Counted from the stretch's first letter, positions 6,689 through 15,120 are shown. The stretch: DNA of 20,644 bases from Clostridia bacterium (GCA_900768075.1 CAAGBN010000044.1:1-20644), one strand, 5' to 3'. Program-made: numbers and translations. Notes: a model not told the origin generated them from the letters alone.

Positions 6689-8011
6689 TTATACCTCTTT
6701 GAGGATGTATCTGTAGAAATCAACTGCAGGAGCAAGAGTTTCAATATCAACGTTTTCGTCGATACCGTGTACACTGTCAAGCTGCTGCTTGTTAATCTTG
6801 AAGGGTACAAAACGAACACAGTTTTTGCAGACTCTGCAGAAGTATCTGCTGTCTGTTGCCGCATTCATAATATAGGGCACAGGTCTGTATTCGGGGAATA
6901 CATCATTTACAGCCTTTTCGATAAACTTGAATGCTTCACCGTTAAAGTCTGTGATGCCTGACTCGATACCGTCATCAGTAACAATTGTTTCGATATCATA
7001 TTTCTTAGCAAGAGCCGCAATAGCGTCTACACTTGCTTTCTTACCCTGATGGTGTGAGAAACGCATATTGCCCACTACCCATGCTTCCTGAGGAATAACG
7101 TTTGTACCGTCTGAACCCTTACTCATTGTGAAAGCGAGGGTTGTGCGAAGAAGTGCCGCACCTGCAGGTGAAATCATAGGCATAACCTTCTTGAGCACAG
7201 GCTTGAAAGCGTTGATATTACTGCAGGCAGTTTTCATAATACCGCTCATTGTGGGAGCAAAGCGTGAAAGCATTTCCTTAACAGTGTCTGACATATAAAC
7301 ATCGAAGCACTCTGCCTTTTCAGCCTCAGCCATAAATTTACCAAGACGTACAAGGGGTGTGTTCTTACCGGGAGCTGATGAGTGACCACCGTTTGACTTA
7401 GCGATGAACTTAAGGTCAACATAGCCCTTTTCACCTACACCGATCATTGCAAATGTACCGTCAGCGCCACCGATAGGATCATAAAGAATCATACCGCCCT
7501 CGTCGAGTACCATATGGAATTCGATGCCTCTTTTTTCTAATTCACGTGAGATAGCGTCGCCGCCTTCACCACCGATTTCTTCAGTGCAGGCTGTGATAAA
7601 GTATATATCTCTGTTAGGTGTAAAGCTCTCTTTGATAAGCTCTTCTGCAGCCTGAAGCATCATTGCAAGACCGCCCTTTGTGTCAAGGGTACCTCTGCCC
7701 CATACCTTGCCGTCAGCAATAGCACCTGAAAAAGCAGGATGTGTCCATTCACCGCTCGCTTCAACAACGTCGTGGTGATTCATAAGAAGCACTGGCTTGA
7801 GTGAGGAATCAGCGCCCTTCCATTTAAGCATAAGGCTACCGTCAAATTCTTCGCATTCTGCTGTTGCAAAAACATTGGGGAATGTCTCACGAAGCACCTT
7901 GTGGAAGCCTAAAAATTTATTGATATCCTGATGTTCTCTTGATGAAATAGTTTCAACCTTGATGAGAGTTGAAAGAATTTCAGCGTACTGCATTGCACGA
8001 TTTTCGCTCAT
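6689..8011 (-). CDS. M20 family metallopeptidase (CPS1/ArgE-like)
   Basis: This is a two-metal (usually zinc) hydrolase that removes amino acids from small peptides or deacylates amino acids in the cytoplasm. At 440 aa it has full family length. The residues expected of M20 are visible: His79 of NHHDVV, bridging Asp110 (GTLDTKGG), catalytic Glu144 with metal ligand Glu145 (CTEEIGG), Asp170 (VLDEGG), the dimerisation-domain His210 (GGHSSAP), and distal His415 (VHGIDEN). The HGxxE ending resembles the yeast CPS1-type branch. The start ATG has TTAGGAG about 7 bases upstream. It is a single gene with its own promoter, convergent with the amide hydrolase. The two could act on related acyl-amino acid or peptide substrates, but nothing in the sequence shows this. 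The exact substrate is unknown. Confidence 0.93.
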   Translation of the reverse strand: MSENRAMQYAEILSTLIKVETISSREHQDINKFLGFHKVLRETFPNVFATAECEEFDGSLMLKWKGADSSLKPVLLMNHHDVVEASGEWTHPAFSGAIADGKVWGRGTLDTKGGLAMMLQAAEELIKESFTPNRDIYFITACTEEIGGEGGDAISRELEKRGIEFHMVLDEGGMILYDPIGGADGTFAMIGVGEKGYVDLKFIAKSNGGHSSAPGKNTPLVRLGKFMAEAEKAECFDVYMSDTVKEMLSRFAPTMSGIMKTACSNINAFKPVLKKVMPMISPAGAALLRTTLAFTMSKGSDGTNVIPQEAWVVGNMRFSHHQGKKASVDAIAALAKKYDIETIVTDDGIESGITDFNGEAFKFIEKAVNDVFPEYRPVPYIMNAATDSRYFCRVCKNCVRFVPFKINKQQLDSVHGIDENVDIETLAPAVDFYRYILKEV

Positions 8012-8041
8012 TTTTTCATCTCCTAAATAAATTATGCAAAA

Positions 8042-8050
8042 ATTATATCA
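8042..8050 (-). promoter_or_regulatory. Extended -10 promoter of the M20 peptidase gene
   Basis: On the minus strand, TGATATAAT is an extended -10 about 30 bases upstream of the ATG. The -35 region (TTTATT) is poor. The element is identical to those of the response regulator and sulfatase genes. Confidence 0.6.
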
Positions 8051-8148
8051 CACATTTACCATAAAATAAAGCCTTTTGGCAAAATACCCGTAAATAAAAA
8101 TAAGACTTTCTTGTTTTTTAGTCAAGACAAAATAAAATTTTTCACCTA

Positions 8149-8177
8149 TTGAAAAAATCAGCAAATTTTGTTAAACT
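8149..8177 (+). promoter_or_regulatory. Probable promoter of the first GH78 gene
   Basis: -35 TTGAAA (8149-8154) and -10 TAAACT (8172-8177) are 17 bases apart. The implied start of transcription is only about 15 bases before the ATG at 8199, which is short, so the assignment is tentative. Confidence 0.4.
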
Positions 8178-8187
8178 GAATTTGATG

Positions 8188-8192
8188 AGGTG
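8188..8192 (+). promoter_or_regulatory. Ribosome binding site that fixes the GH78 start
   Basis: AGGTG, within AGGTGATTGATATG, matches the 16S 3' end well and is 6 bases from the ATG at 8199. The in-frame GTG at 8190 is part of this site and is not the start codon. Confidence 0.75.
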
Positions 8193-8198
8193 ATTGAT

Positions 8199-10319
8199 AT
8201 GTTAAATGCCAACTGGATACAGCAAAGCTATAAATTCAGCAAAGTCTCTCCTCTTTTCAGAAAGGATTTTTCTGTTGATAAGCAGGTAGAAAATGCTACC
8301 TTATATATCACAGCCCGCGGTGTATATGAAGCCACACTCAACAATCAGCGTGTGGGTGATTTTATTATGGCTCCCGGCTGGACTGTATACCACAAGCGAC
8401 TGCAGGTACAGGCTTATGACATTACATCACTTTTGCAGAAGAAAAACTCTCTGACTATTCACCTTGCCCAGGGTTGGTTCTGGCGTCTGAAAAATCCTAT
8501 GCCGAAAGCAGTTATTGCCGAGATTCGCATCAGCTACAGCGACGGCACCTCAGAAAGCATCGGTACGGACAACAGCTGGCTTGTTGCTAAAAGCAATCTG
8601 CGTATGTGCCATTTATATCACGGCATCAGATATAACGCTACCCTTACACCCTCTTTTAATAAAAAAGCAATAATCGCCAAAGATAACTCCCAGACTTTGC
8701 TAATCCCTCAGGAGGGTGAATTTGTAAAGGAGCAGGAACGTCTGAGTGTAAAAAATATTATCATCACACCTAAAGGTGAAACAGTCCTTGACTTCGGACA
8801 GAATATGACAGGCTATCTGGAGTTCACTATCAACGGAAAAAAGGGCGATAAGGTTGCCTTTTCCTTTGCTGAAATTCTTGATAAAAACGGCAACTTCTAT
8901 ACTGCCAACTACCGAAAGGCAAAGGCTCTTTACAAATACACCTGCAAAGAAGGCATACAGACCTACAAGCCTAATCTGACCTTCTACGGCTTTCGTTATG
9001 TAAGGGTTGACTCCTACCCCGGTGATATTGACCCTGAAAATTTCACAGCCGTTGTTGTACACAGTGAAATGAAACGCACCGGCTATATTGAAAGCTCTGA
9101 CCCGACTCTCAACCAATTATTCAGCAATATCATATGGGGACAGAAGGGCAATTTCCTTGATATTCCCACTGACTGTCCTCAGCGTGATGAAAGACTCGGC
9201 TGGACAGGCGACGCTCAGGTATTTATCCGTACTGCCAGCTACAACTACGATGTAATGAAGTTCTTTAAAAAGTGGCTTTATGATATGAAGGCTGAGCAAG
9301 AGGAAAACGGTGCTATCCCTGACTTTGTGCCCTCTGTTTATCCCAACAAGCCAAGAGTCAGTGCCGCCTGGAGCGATGCAATAGCTATCTGCACCTGGCA
9401 ATGTTATCTTACATATGGAGATACCGAAATTTTAGAAAGCCTTTTTGACGGTGTTCGCAAATGGGTGGACTACATATCAAAAAAGACAACTAAACCAAAC
9501 CTGTGGACAGGTGGCAACCATTATGCTGACTGGCTCGAGCTCGGAGGAAAATACGGTGCTTTCAAGGGTCCGACACGTGATGACCTTGTAGCATCTGCCT
9601 ATTATGCAAACTCCGTCAGTCTGCTTGTTAAAATGGGTCATGTACTCGGCAGGGATGTAGAATATTATGAGAAGCTTCATAAGAATATCCGCAATGCATT
9701 CATCGATGAATTCAAGGACGATTTCAAAACTCAGACCGAGCATATTATGGCTCTTCAGTTTGAGCTTACCGATAAGCCTCAGGCTATTGCAGATTCTCTT
9801 GCTGAGCTTATTCATAAGCAGGGTGATATGATACAGACCGGCTTTGTGGGTACTCCCTACATTCTGCACGTATTGTCACGCTACGACTACAGTGACCTGG
9901 CTTACACTCTGCTTTTAAGAAAGGAATATCCCTCCTGGCTTTATCCTATCAGCAAGGGTGCAACAACCATATGGGAGCATTGGGACGGTATCAAGCCAAA
10001 CGGTGACATATGGCCTGCGACTATGAATTCCTTTAATCATTATGCCTACGGTGCTGTAGGCGATTGGATGTACGGCGTTATGGCAGGCATCAATACTGTT
10101 GAGGACTCACCCGGCTTTGAAAAAATTCATTTTGCACCTGTTGCCGACAGCAGATTAGATTGGTTCAAGGCCGAAATAGACACACGTCACGGAAAAGTAT
10201 CTTCCCGTTGGTGGCACGAAGACGGCAAAGTACACTATGAAATTATCACTCCCGTTGAAGCTACTGCAATTATAGAAGGCAAAGACTATGCTCTTTCACC
10301 GGGCAGGCATACTTTCTGA
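8199..10319 (+). CDS. GH78 alpha-L-rhamnosidase-like glycoside hydrolase, cytoplasmic
   Basis: This enzyme probably releases terminal alpha-L-rhamnose by an inverting mechanism. It has 706 aa from the preferred start. Beta-sandwich domains occupy about the first 290 residues (ARGVYEATLNNQRVGD; VLDFGQNMTGYLEF). An (alpha/alpha)6 barrel follows, and a C-terminal beta domain from about 630. The GH78 motif DCPQRDERLGWTGD is at about 325-338 and holds the presumed general acid Glu331. WEHWDG holds the presumed general base Glu593, and SFNHYAYG follows. No signal peptide is present, so it should act on imported oligosaccharides. It stands opposite the sulfatase and the second GH78 gene, and a hairpin terminator ends the unit. 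No rhamnose catabolism gene (rhaA/B/D) or transporter lies in the window, so the substrate rests on family membership only. Confidence 0.9.
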   Translation: MLNANWIQQSYKFSKVSPLFRKDFSVDKQVENATLYITARGVYEATLNNQRVGDFIMAPGWTVYHKRLQVQAYDITSLLQKKNSLTIHLAQGWFWRLKNPMPKAVIAEIRISYSDGTSESIGTDNSWLVAKSNLRMCHLYHGIRYNATLTPSFNKKAIIAKDNSQTLLIPQEGEFVKEQERLSVKNIIITPKGETVLDFGQNMTGYLEFTINGKKGDKVAFSFAEILDKNGNFYTANYRKAKALYKYTCKEGIQTYKPNLTFYGFRYVRVDSYPGDIDPENFTAVVVHSEMKRTGYIESSDPTLNQLFSNIIWGQKGNFLDIPTDCPQRDERLGWTGDAQVFIRTASYNYDVMKFFKKWLYDMKAEQEENGAIPDFVPSVYPNKPRVSAAWSDAIAICTWQCYLTYGDTEILESLFDGVRKWVDYISKKTTKPNLWTGGNHYADWLELGGKYGAFKGPTRDDLVASAYYANSVSLLVKMGHVLGRDVEYYEKLHKNIRNAFIDEFKDDFKTQTEHIMALQFELTDKPQAIADSLAELIHKQGDMIQTGFVGTPYILHVLSRYDYSDLAYTLLLRKEYPSWLYPISKGATTIWEHWDGIKPNGDIWPATMNSFNHYAYGAVGDWMYGVMAGINTVEDSPGFEKIHFAPVADSRLDWFKAEIDTRHGKVSSRWWHEDGKVHYEIITPVEATAIIEGKDYALSPGRHTF

Positions 10320-10355
10320 AAACAGCTGAATAAAAGTAGAAACTACGGACAAAAG

Positions 10356-10379
10356 GCGTTGTGTTCACAACGCTTTTTT
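10356..10379 (+). terminator. Terminator of the first GH78 gene
   Basis: GCGTTGTG (10356-10363) is exactly complementary to CACAACGC (10366-10373), with two bases between, and six T follow. It lies 37 bases after the stop codon. Confidence 0.85.
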
Positions 10380-10482
10380 ATTCTCTGTATGGCGAGTGAT
10401 ATTGCTTCGCAGTTTTATTGTGCTTTTACAGTGTTATTGTCCTTCGGACAGCTATAACCCATTATGGAACTTCAACACGAAA

Positions 10483-10533
10483 GTGCCATAAAAAAGAAAA
10501 TGGGAGAACACTTCTTTACATTGTGTCTCCCAT
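10483..10533 (-). terminator. Probable terminator of the sulfatase gene
   Basis: On the minus strand, ATGGGAGACAC pairs with GTGTTCTCCCAT apart from one bulged base, then a T-rich tract follows (TTTTCTTTTTT). It lies about 80 bases after the sulfatase stop codon. The rest of the 292-base convergent gap (10320-10611) holds only smaller hairpins and no gene that I can support. Confidence 0.7.
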
Positions 10534-10611
10534 CTGTATGCTTATTTTCTGACCTTATCAACCAACATAAAGTCAGGGGCATATTTTTACGTTATCTTAC
10601 CGATTTACCAA

Positions 10612-12018
10612 TCAGAATCTTGTCCAGAAATCCACACCCCAGGGATGTGACTGCTCTTCCCACTCATCTCGGTGACGGATAATCTTCTCCCGCATTTCTG
10701 CCACCTTATCTTTATAGCTTTCATCATCGGCAAGATTTACAGTTTCCCACGGGTCGTTTTTGATATCATAGAGGAAGGTCCATTTATCCTCATCACCGTC
10801 GCCGTTGCGGTATTCAATCAGCTTATAATTTTCATCCTTTACACCGCGGACAAACTTATCGAAAATCAGATACAGCTCATCTCTGAAGCTTTCGCCGTGT
10901 TCACCGTCAAGAAGCTTAGCAAAGCTCTTTCCGTCTACAGATGAGGGTACATCAAGTCCCACCTTTTCGCAGAGTGTCGGGAAAATATCATAAAGGTAAA
11001 CATAAGCATCGTTTCTCTTGTTTTTGGCTATTCCGGGGCCTGCCATAATAAGAGGAATACGTACTCCGTGTTCGTATATATCCTCCTTGCCGAGCCAGCC
11101 GTGCTGACCTACTGCAAGTCCGTTGTCACCTGTAAAGACGATAATAGTGTTATCCTCCTCGCCTGACTGCTTAAGAGCATCGAGAAGTCTGCCTATTTCA
11201 TAATCAAGGTGAGTAATCATGGCAAAGTACTCGGCAATATGACGTTTTATCTCATTTTCCTGTCTCGGATATGCAGCAAGGCTCTCGTCACGGTGCACCA
11301 TAAGAGGATAGTTTGTATCAATAATCTGCTGAAAGTTAGGAGGCAGATTAATCTTTTCTGCATCATACATCTCACGGAATTCATCGGGCATTGTGCGAGG
11401 GTCGTGAGGTGCAAGATAGGCAAGGTACATAAAAAAGGGATTTTCCCCGTTTGCATTCTTCTTAAGCAGGTCAATAGCCGCATCCGTCAGCAGTGTGCTT
11501 GAATGCTTGCCCGGCTCAAACTCGTCGCAGTGTTGCTTCTGAGGATGATTGTCATTATAGAAGTCCACAACAAAGTTGATAACGTTGTCATACTCACCTG
11601 TCTCATCATAACGGCAGGTAGGCACATTCCAATGATCCCACATACCGCCGAAGAAAATCTTTGCCCCCTGAGTGAAGCTTCGTGCATACGACGGACAGCC
11701 GTTGTGCCATTTGCCGAGGCCTATGGTTTCGTAGCCGTTATTTTTGAAGGTTTCGGCAAGAGTCTTGTGCTCCTGTGGTATGTTTCCGCCAAGCTCCTCA
11801 AGATGAAAAGGGTTTCTGCCCGAAAGTATCATAGCACGGCTTGGCATACACACTGCACCGCAGGTACCGCCTGCAATATGAGCTCTGACAAACGAAGTAC
11901 CGCGTGACACCAATCTGTCAAGGTTAGGCGTGATAATCTCGCTGTTGCCCAAGGCGTGAATAGTGTCAAAGCGCTGATCATCAGTTACAATGAATAATAC
12001 ATTAGGTTTTTTAGCCAT
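10612..12018 (-). CDS. Type I (formylglycine) sulfatase, cytoplasmic
   Basis: This enzyme hydrolyses sulfate esters, probably on a sugar. It has 468 aa, normal for the family. The sulfatase signature C-x-P-S-R is at 57-61 (CMPSR); Cys57 must be converted to formylglycine. Metal-binding Asp13-Asp14 (TDDQ) and Asp298-Asn299 (GDNG) are present, along with Lys103-His105 (GKWH), His205 (APHDP) and Lys311. No signal peptide is seen, so it should act inside the cell. Being Cys-type in an anaerobe, it needs a radical-SAM maturase (anSME), which is not in this window. It has its own strong promoter although it runs in the same direction as the second GH78 gene. By context it may desulfate a rhamnose-containing glycan; the real substrate (carbohydrate, choline or other ester) is not determined. 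Confidence 0.94.
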   Translation of the reverse strand: MAKKPNVLFIVTDDQRFDTIHALGNSEIITPNLDRLVSRGTSFVRAHIAGGTCGAVCMPSRAMILSGRNPFHLEELGGNIPQEHKTLAETFKNNGYETIGLGKWHNGCPSYARSFTQGAKIFFGGMWDHWNVPTCRYDETGEYDNVINFVVDFYNDNHPQKQHCDEFEPGKHSSTLLTDAAIDLLKKNANGENPFFMYLAYLAPHDPRTMPDEFREMYDAEKINLPPNFQQIIDTNYPLMVHRDESLAAYPRQENEIKRHIAEYFAMITHLDYEIGRLLDALKQSGEEDNTIIVFTGDNGLAVGQHGWLGKEDIYEHGVRIPLIMAGPGIAKNKRNDAYVYLYDIFPTLCEKVGLDVPSSVDGKSFAKLLDGEHGESFRDELYLIFDKFVRGVKDENYKLIEYRNGDGDEDKWTFLYDIKNDPWETVNLADDESYKDKVAEMREKIIRHRDEWEEQSHPWGVDFWTRF

Positions 12019-12057
12019 AAAAGCACCACCCTGAATTTTTAATCTTATCTGAGGCTC

Positions 12058-12086
12058 ATTATATCATAAGGGAATTTTATTTTCAA
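12058..12086 (-). promoter_or_regulatory. Strong promoter of the sulfatase gene
   Basis: On the minus strand, -35 TTGAAA (12081-12086) and extended -10 TGATATAAT (TATAAT at 12058-12063) are 17 bases apart. This allows the sulfatase to be transcribed independently of the upstream GH78 gene. Confidence 0.8.
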
Positions 12087-12121
12087 TCATTCTATGCACA
12101 AAAGCTGCAAGCCAAAAAATA

Positions 12122-12146
12122 AAAAGCCGTCGGTTTGACGGCTTTT
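12122..12146 (-). terminator. Terminator of the second GH78 gene
   Basis: AAAAGCCGTC (12122-12131) pairs perfectly with GACGGCTTTT (12137-12146) around a 5-base loop. On the minus strand it is followed by TATTTTTTGG. It lies about 48 bases after the second GH78 stop codon. Confidence 0.9.
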
Positions 12147-12193
12147 ATTTTTTTAGTAAGTATTAACCTGTAAGCAAAGTCGCTTCAGGCTTA

Positions 12194-14533
12194 TCATTCA
12201 CCGACAGTCTTTTCGATAATTTCCACACTGCCTGCTATATTGCCCTTTACATACTCACCGTTTTGGTAATATGCCTTTGAGTTGACAGTTACATCAGCTC
12301 CCTCGGGCACATATAAAACTGCCTCAACACCCTTGGGAATTGTCAGCTCAACAGCATAGACATCTGATACCTTTTCATAATCGAGGGTGATTAAGCCTTT
12401 AACTGAGGGCACTGTGCAATTCATACTCTCGGAAAGTGCATACTGCGGATTGATTTCAGCCTTTTCATAGCCTGCTTCGGTGGGTGTGATGCCTGCGAAG
12501 TGCTTGCTCATTATAACAAGAGGGCCACCGCTCCAGGCGTGATTCATTGTACCCTGCCAAGAATTCCAGAACTCCCAGAGAGTAGAGTAATCCTCGTTTA
12601 CCATACCCTCATATCTGTCCTTGATTCTGTCTCTTGCTAATTCATATTCGCCCATTTTGCAAAGAGCCTCAAGAACATAGTATTCCATATAAGGACTGGA
12701 ATTTTTAGTGGTAGTGAGAACATTTTTAATTACATCATACTGCTCTTCTTCCGCAAGACCTGCCAGCACTGCAAGAGCATTTGCTCTGTCGTCAGGCTTT
12801 TTAGCATCATCACTCTTGAAGCCCTCATCTGTCCAGAGTGTCTCATAGCCCTTTTCGATAGCTTCTTTTCTTTCGGTGATAAATGAGATATCCTCATCCT
12901 TACCTAAAACGTCAGCCATTGTCTCTACAGAGGAAAGTGCATAATAAACCCAGGCATTTTCTATAGCTGTCATATCTGCCTTACTGCCCCAATCAGGCCA
13001 ATCCCAGGAGCCGCTGCGATGTACAACAAGGTTATTTTCACCTATCTCCCAAAGTCTGAGATAATCAAGGGATGCATCATAAACCTTTTCAATGAATGCC
13101 CTGTCACCTGTATACTCATAATAAGTCATAAAGCCTACAATACCTGCAAGCTGCTGAACAGGAAGCTCAAAATAGTCACCGCTGATGGGTACAACAGTCT
13201 GAAGCACCTTACTGTCATCAATATGTGACAGCATAGCCTCAACGCCCTTCTGATAAAGCAGATAAGAATTGCTGTCCATAGAGTACATTGTCATAATCAT
13301 TTCACTTGTGACATCGCCCCACCACTGAGCTCTTTCTCTGTCGGGACAATCCATAAAGTTATCTCTCATAGTCACATAAAGAGTACGAAGAGATTTCTGC
13401 CAGAGTGTATTCAGGAATTCATCGTCACATTCAAAGTCACCGCTGAATGAACTGTCGTATCCTGTTTCACGGTACATAAGAGAAACAACCGTAACACCTT
13501 TAGGTATTTTATAGGTAACGTGCTCACCGTTAACCCAGCCGAGAGACTCAAATTCCTGCTCGCCCTCTTTGGTGATATATGTGCTTGAAACTGCACCGAT
13601 AAGGGTGTTTTCAGTAGTTATGCGAATCTTTTTACCTGCAGGCGCTATAACCTTAAGATATGCGGTAAACTGTGCATTATAGGGAATATCTACAGTTATT
13701 TTTTCACCGAAAAGCTTTTTCACGGTATAGTTTTCATAATCAGCTGAATTTTCATAAGCCTTAAGGCCGTAATCCTTAAGCATAGGAATACCTCTCGGAT
13801 AAAGCTTACCGTAGGCACCCTCACCGCCGAGAGCATACTCAGTTGCATTCTCCCAGGATGAAGTGTCAAAATCCAAGACTGTCCAGTTGCCCATATTCTC
13901 TCTTGCATCAAAATAGATGCTGTATTCGGGAAGTCTGTAGTTAGGCGGATAAAGAGGGCTGTCGATATAAGCGGGATTTCTTTTTACCTTCCAGCTTTTA
14001 TCAGAAATAACAGTGATATCCTCACCCATTGCTTCAAATATAAAGCCTCCCTGACCGCTTGAGTTATAGGAATAGCTGGTTTCATCATCCCAATACCACA
14101 CGAGAGCGCAGACAGAGTTTTCACCCTTTTTAAGATACGGTGCAATATCGGTGCTGTCATAATAACTGCCGTTTTCATCAGGGCCACGCTTTACGCCACC
14201 CTCAAAAACAACGGTTTCGCCGTTTATGTAAAGCCAATACTTTGAGTCAGCCGAGATATGTGCAACAAGCTCTTTTGGTATCTTGTCAATGCTGACAGTT
14301 TTGCTAAAGCACATCCACACATTTTTTTCAGTGAGGTTTTCTTTATCCCATATCCATTTAGCCTGCCAATCAGATTTAACCTCAGTAGAAATCACACTGT
14401 ATTCGGGTATGCTTTCGGGAATCTCATAATCATTTGAAAAAGGTATTATAGTCGCATCACCAAAAGAAAATACCGACGAGATAAAAGCCCCTGCTATAGC
14501 AAGATAAGAAATAATTGTCTGTAAAATATTCAT
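12194..14533 (-). CDS. GH78-like alpha-L-rhamnosidase with N-terminal export or anchor segment
   Basis: This is a second rhamnosidase-like hydrolase of 779 aa. Residues about 4-24 are strongly hydrophobic, consistent with a signal peptide or anchor, although the N-terminus lacks the usual Lys/Arg. A beta-sandwich carbohydrate-binding-like domain follows (about 55-185; LYINGETVVF), then a second beta domain, the alpha-barrel from about 370, and a C-terminal beta domain. The acid motif reads DCPDRERAQWWGD (395-407; Glu400), one residue shorter than in the first GH78 gene. The base motif is LWEFW (Glu654), followed by TMNHAWSGGP. The motif variant suggests a different GH78 branch and perhaps a different aglycone or substrate. 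The start is supported by GGGGAGG 5-6 bases upstream. With a secreted or surface enzyme here and a cytoplasmic one at 8199, stepwise degradation is plausible. Confidence 0.88.
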   Translation of the reverse strand: MNILQTIISYLAIAGAFISSVFSFGDATIIPFSNDYEIPESIPEYSVISTEVKSDWQAKWIWDKENLTEKNVWMCFSKTVSIDKIPKELVAHISADSKYWLYINGETVVFEGGVKRGPDENGSYYDSTDIAPYLKKGENSVCALVWYWDDETSYSYNSSGQGGFIFEAMGEDITVISDKSWKVKRNPAYIDSPLYPPNYRLPEYSIYFDARENMGNWTVLDFDTSSWENATEYALGGEGAYGKLYPRGIPMLKDYGLKAYENSADYENYTVKKLFGEKITVDIPYNAQFTAYLKVIAPAGKKIRITTENTLIGAVSSTYITKEGEQEFESLGWVNGEHVTYKIPKGVTVVSLMYRETGYDSSFSGDFECDDEFLNTLWQKSLRTLYVTMRDNFMDCPDRERAQWWGDVTSEMIMTMYSMDSNSYLLYQKGVEAMLSHIDDSKVLQTVVPISGDYFELPVQQLAGIVGFMTYYEYTGDRAFIEKVYDASLDYLRLWEIGENNLVVHRSGSWDWPDWGSKADMTAIENAWVYYALSSVETMADVLGKDEDISFITERKEAIEKGYETLWTDEGFKSDDAKKPDDRANALAVLAGLAEEEQYDVIKNVLTTTKNSSPYMEYYVLEALCKMGEYELARDRIKDRYEGMVNEDYSTLWEFWNSWQGTMNHAWSGGPLVIMSKHFAGITPTEAGYEKAEINPQYALSESMNCTVPSVKGLITLDYEKVSDVYAVELTIPKGVEAVLYVPEGADVTVNSKAYYQNGEYVKGNIAGSVEIIEKTVGE

Positions 14534-14583
14534 ATTAACCTCCCCTGCATTTTACCGCAAAGAATAAATTTAACCTTGTTTTT

Positions 14584-14612
14584 ATTCTATAACAGTAAGA
14601 GTGAAATGTCAA
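14584..14612 (-). promoter_or_regulatory. Strong promoter of the second GH78 gene
   Basis: On the minus strand, a consensus -35 TTGACA (14607-14612) and -10 TAGAAT (14584-14589) are 17 bases apart. It lies between the stop codon of the 54-residue protein gene and the GH78 start. Confidence 0.85.
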
Positions 14613-14636
14613 TCAGTTTGCACAAGGGTAAAGTTT

Positions 14637-14801
14637 TTATCTCTTTTTAAGCCACATTAAAAACTTCATCACGAAAAGCACCACAACAGGAATAAAAACA
14701 GTCCAGAAAATAATCGGGTGCAGCATTATCAGAAAGGCAGGCAAACCGATTATAAACGCCCAAATAATAAGTCCCTCATCGGACTTCTTTTTTCTTTTCA
14801 T
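14637..14801 (-). CDS. Small membrane protein, 54 residues
   Basis: The deduced protein begins MKRKKKSDEGLIIWAFIIGL and ends in KKR. A very basic N-terminus is followed by two hydrophobic stretches, about residues 11-27 and 29-48, separated by a Pro-containing turn. This fits a hairpin of two membrane helices or one long helix, with charged ends in the cytoplasm. AGAGG lies 8 bases upstream of the ATG and a TTGAAA-17-TATAAT promoter lies further upstream, so I regard it as a real gene despite its size. I do not recognise a family. It precedes the second GH78 gene, but that gene has its own promoter, so a shared function is not implied. Confidence 0.7.
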   Translation of the reverse strand: MKRKKKSDEGLIIWAFIIGLPAFLIMLHPIIFWTVFIPVVVLFVMKFLMWLKKR

Positions 14802-14897
14802 AAAACCGACCTCTTTTCTTATTTACCTAACAAACAAAGCACCGCGTAAAATAAAATGAAAAAGTGGTAAATACTCTGTTGTTATTCTTCTAATTCG

Positions 14898-14926
14898 ATT
14901 ATATATTTATAAAAATCGTATTTCAA
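14898..14926 (-). promoter_or_regulatory. Promoter of the small membrane protein gene
   Basis: On the minus strand, -35 TTGAAA (14921-14926) and -10 TATAAT (14898-14903) are 17 bases apart. The predicted leader is about 90 bases long. Confidence 0.7.
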
Positions 14927-15000
14927 TATGGTTAAAGCGTACAGTCCCAATATGAGGACTCCGAGACGAAAGTTTTACCGTTTCATCGTATTTTTCACAC

Positions 15001-15042
15001 CACAAACAAAAACAGCCACCGACCTTTCAGTCAGTAGCTGTT
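15001..15042 (-). terminator. Terminator of the acyltransferase gene
   Basis: On the minus strand, AACAGC pairs with GCTGTT, and the stem continues inward through TA/TG and CTGAC/GTCGG (with G-U pairs) to a 6-base loop. TTTGTTTG follows. It lies about 80 bases after the stop codon of the acyltransferase gene. Confidence 0.75.
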
Positions 15043-15120
15043 ATTCGAGTTTATACTTATGCTCTTATACAAGTTTTTCCAACCCTTTTCAGTGGGTTCA
15101 TTTTTTCTGAAGGCTTCGCT

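Larger units (their letters stand above)
14802..15120. other. Intergenic region with promoter and hairpins
   Basis: No gene is supported here. It holds the promoter of the 54-residue protein, the terminator of the acyltransferase gene, and two further small stems. One is AACCC/GGGTT (15081-15098), followed by six T on the plus strand. The other is TCTGAAG/CTTCAGA (15106-15125), which overlaps the acyltransferase stop codon. Confidence 0.6.

Noticed and set aside
8190..8198. GTG start for the first GH78 gene
   Set aside because: The GTG is part of the AGGTGAT ribosome site that serves the ATG at 8199.
10464..10682. 72-residue plus-strand frame in the convergent gap
   Set aside because: It runs through the sulfatase terminator hairpin and into the antisense of the sulfatase 3' end, with no ribosome site.
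15081..15106. Plus-strand terminator-like stem AACCC/GGGTT with six T
   Set aside because: No plus-strand gene lies upstream of it and the stem is only five base pairs.
14928..15110. 60-residue plus-strand frame in the gap before the acyltransferase terminus
   Set aside because: It overlaps a minus-strand promoter and terminator, lacks a ribosome site and has no recognisable pattern.
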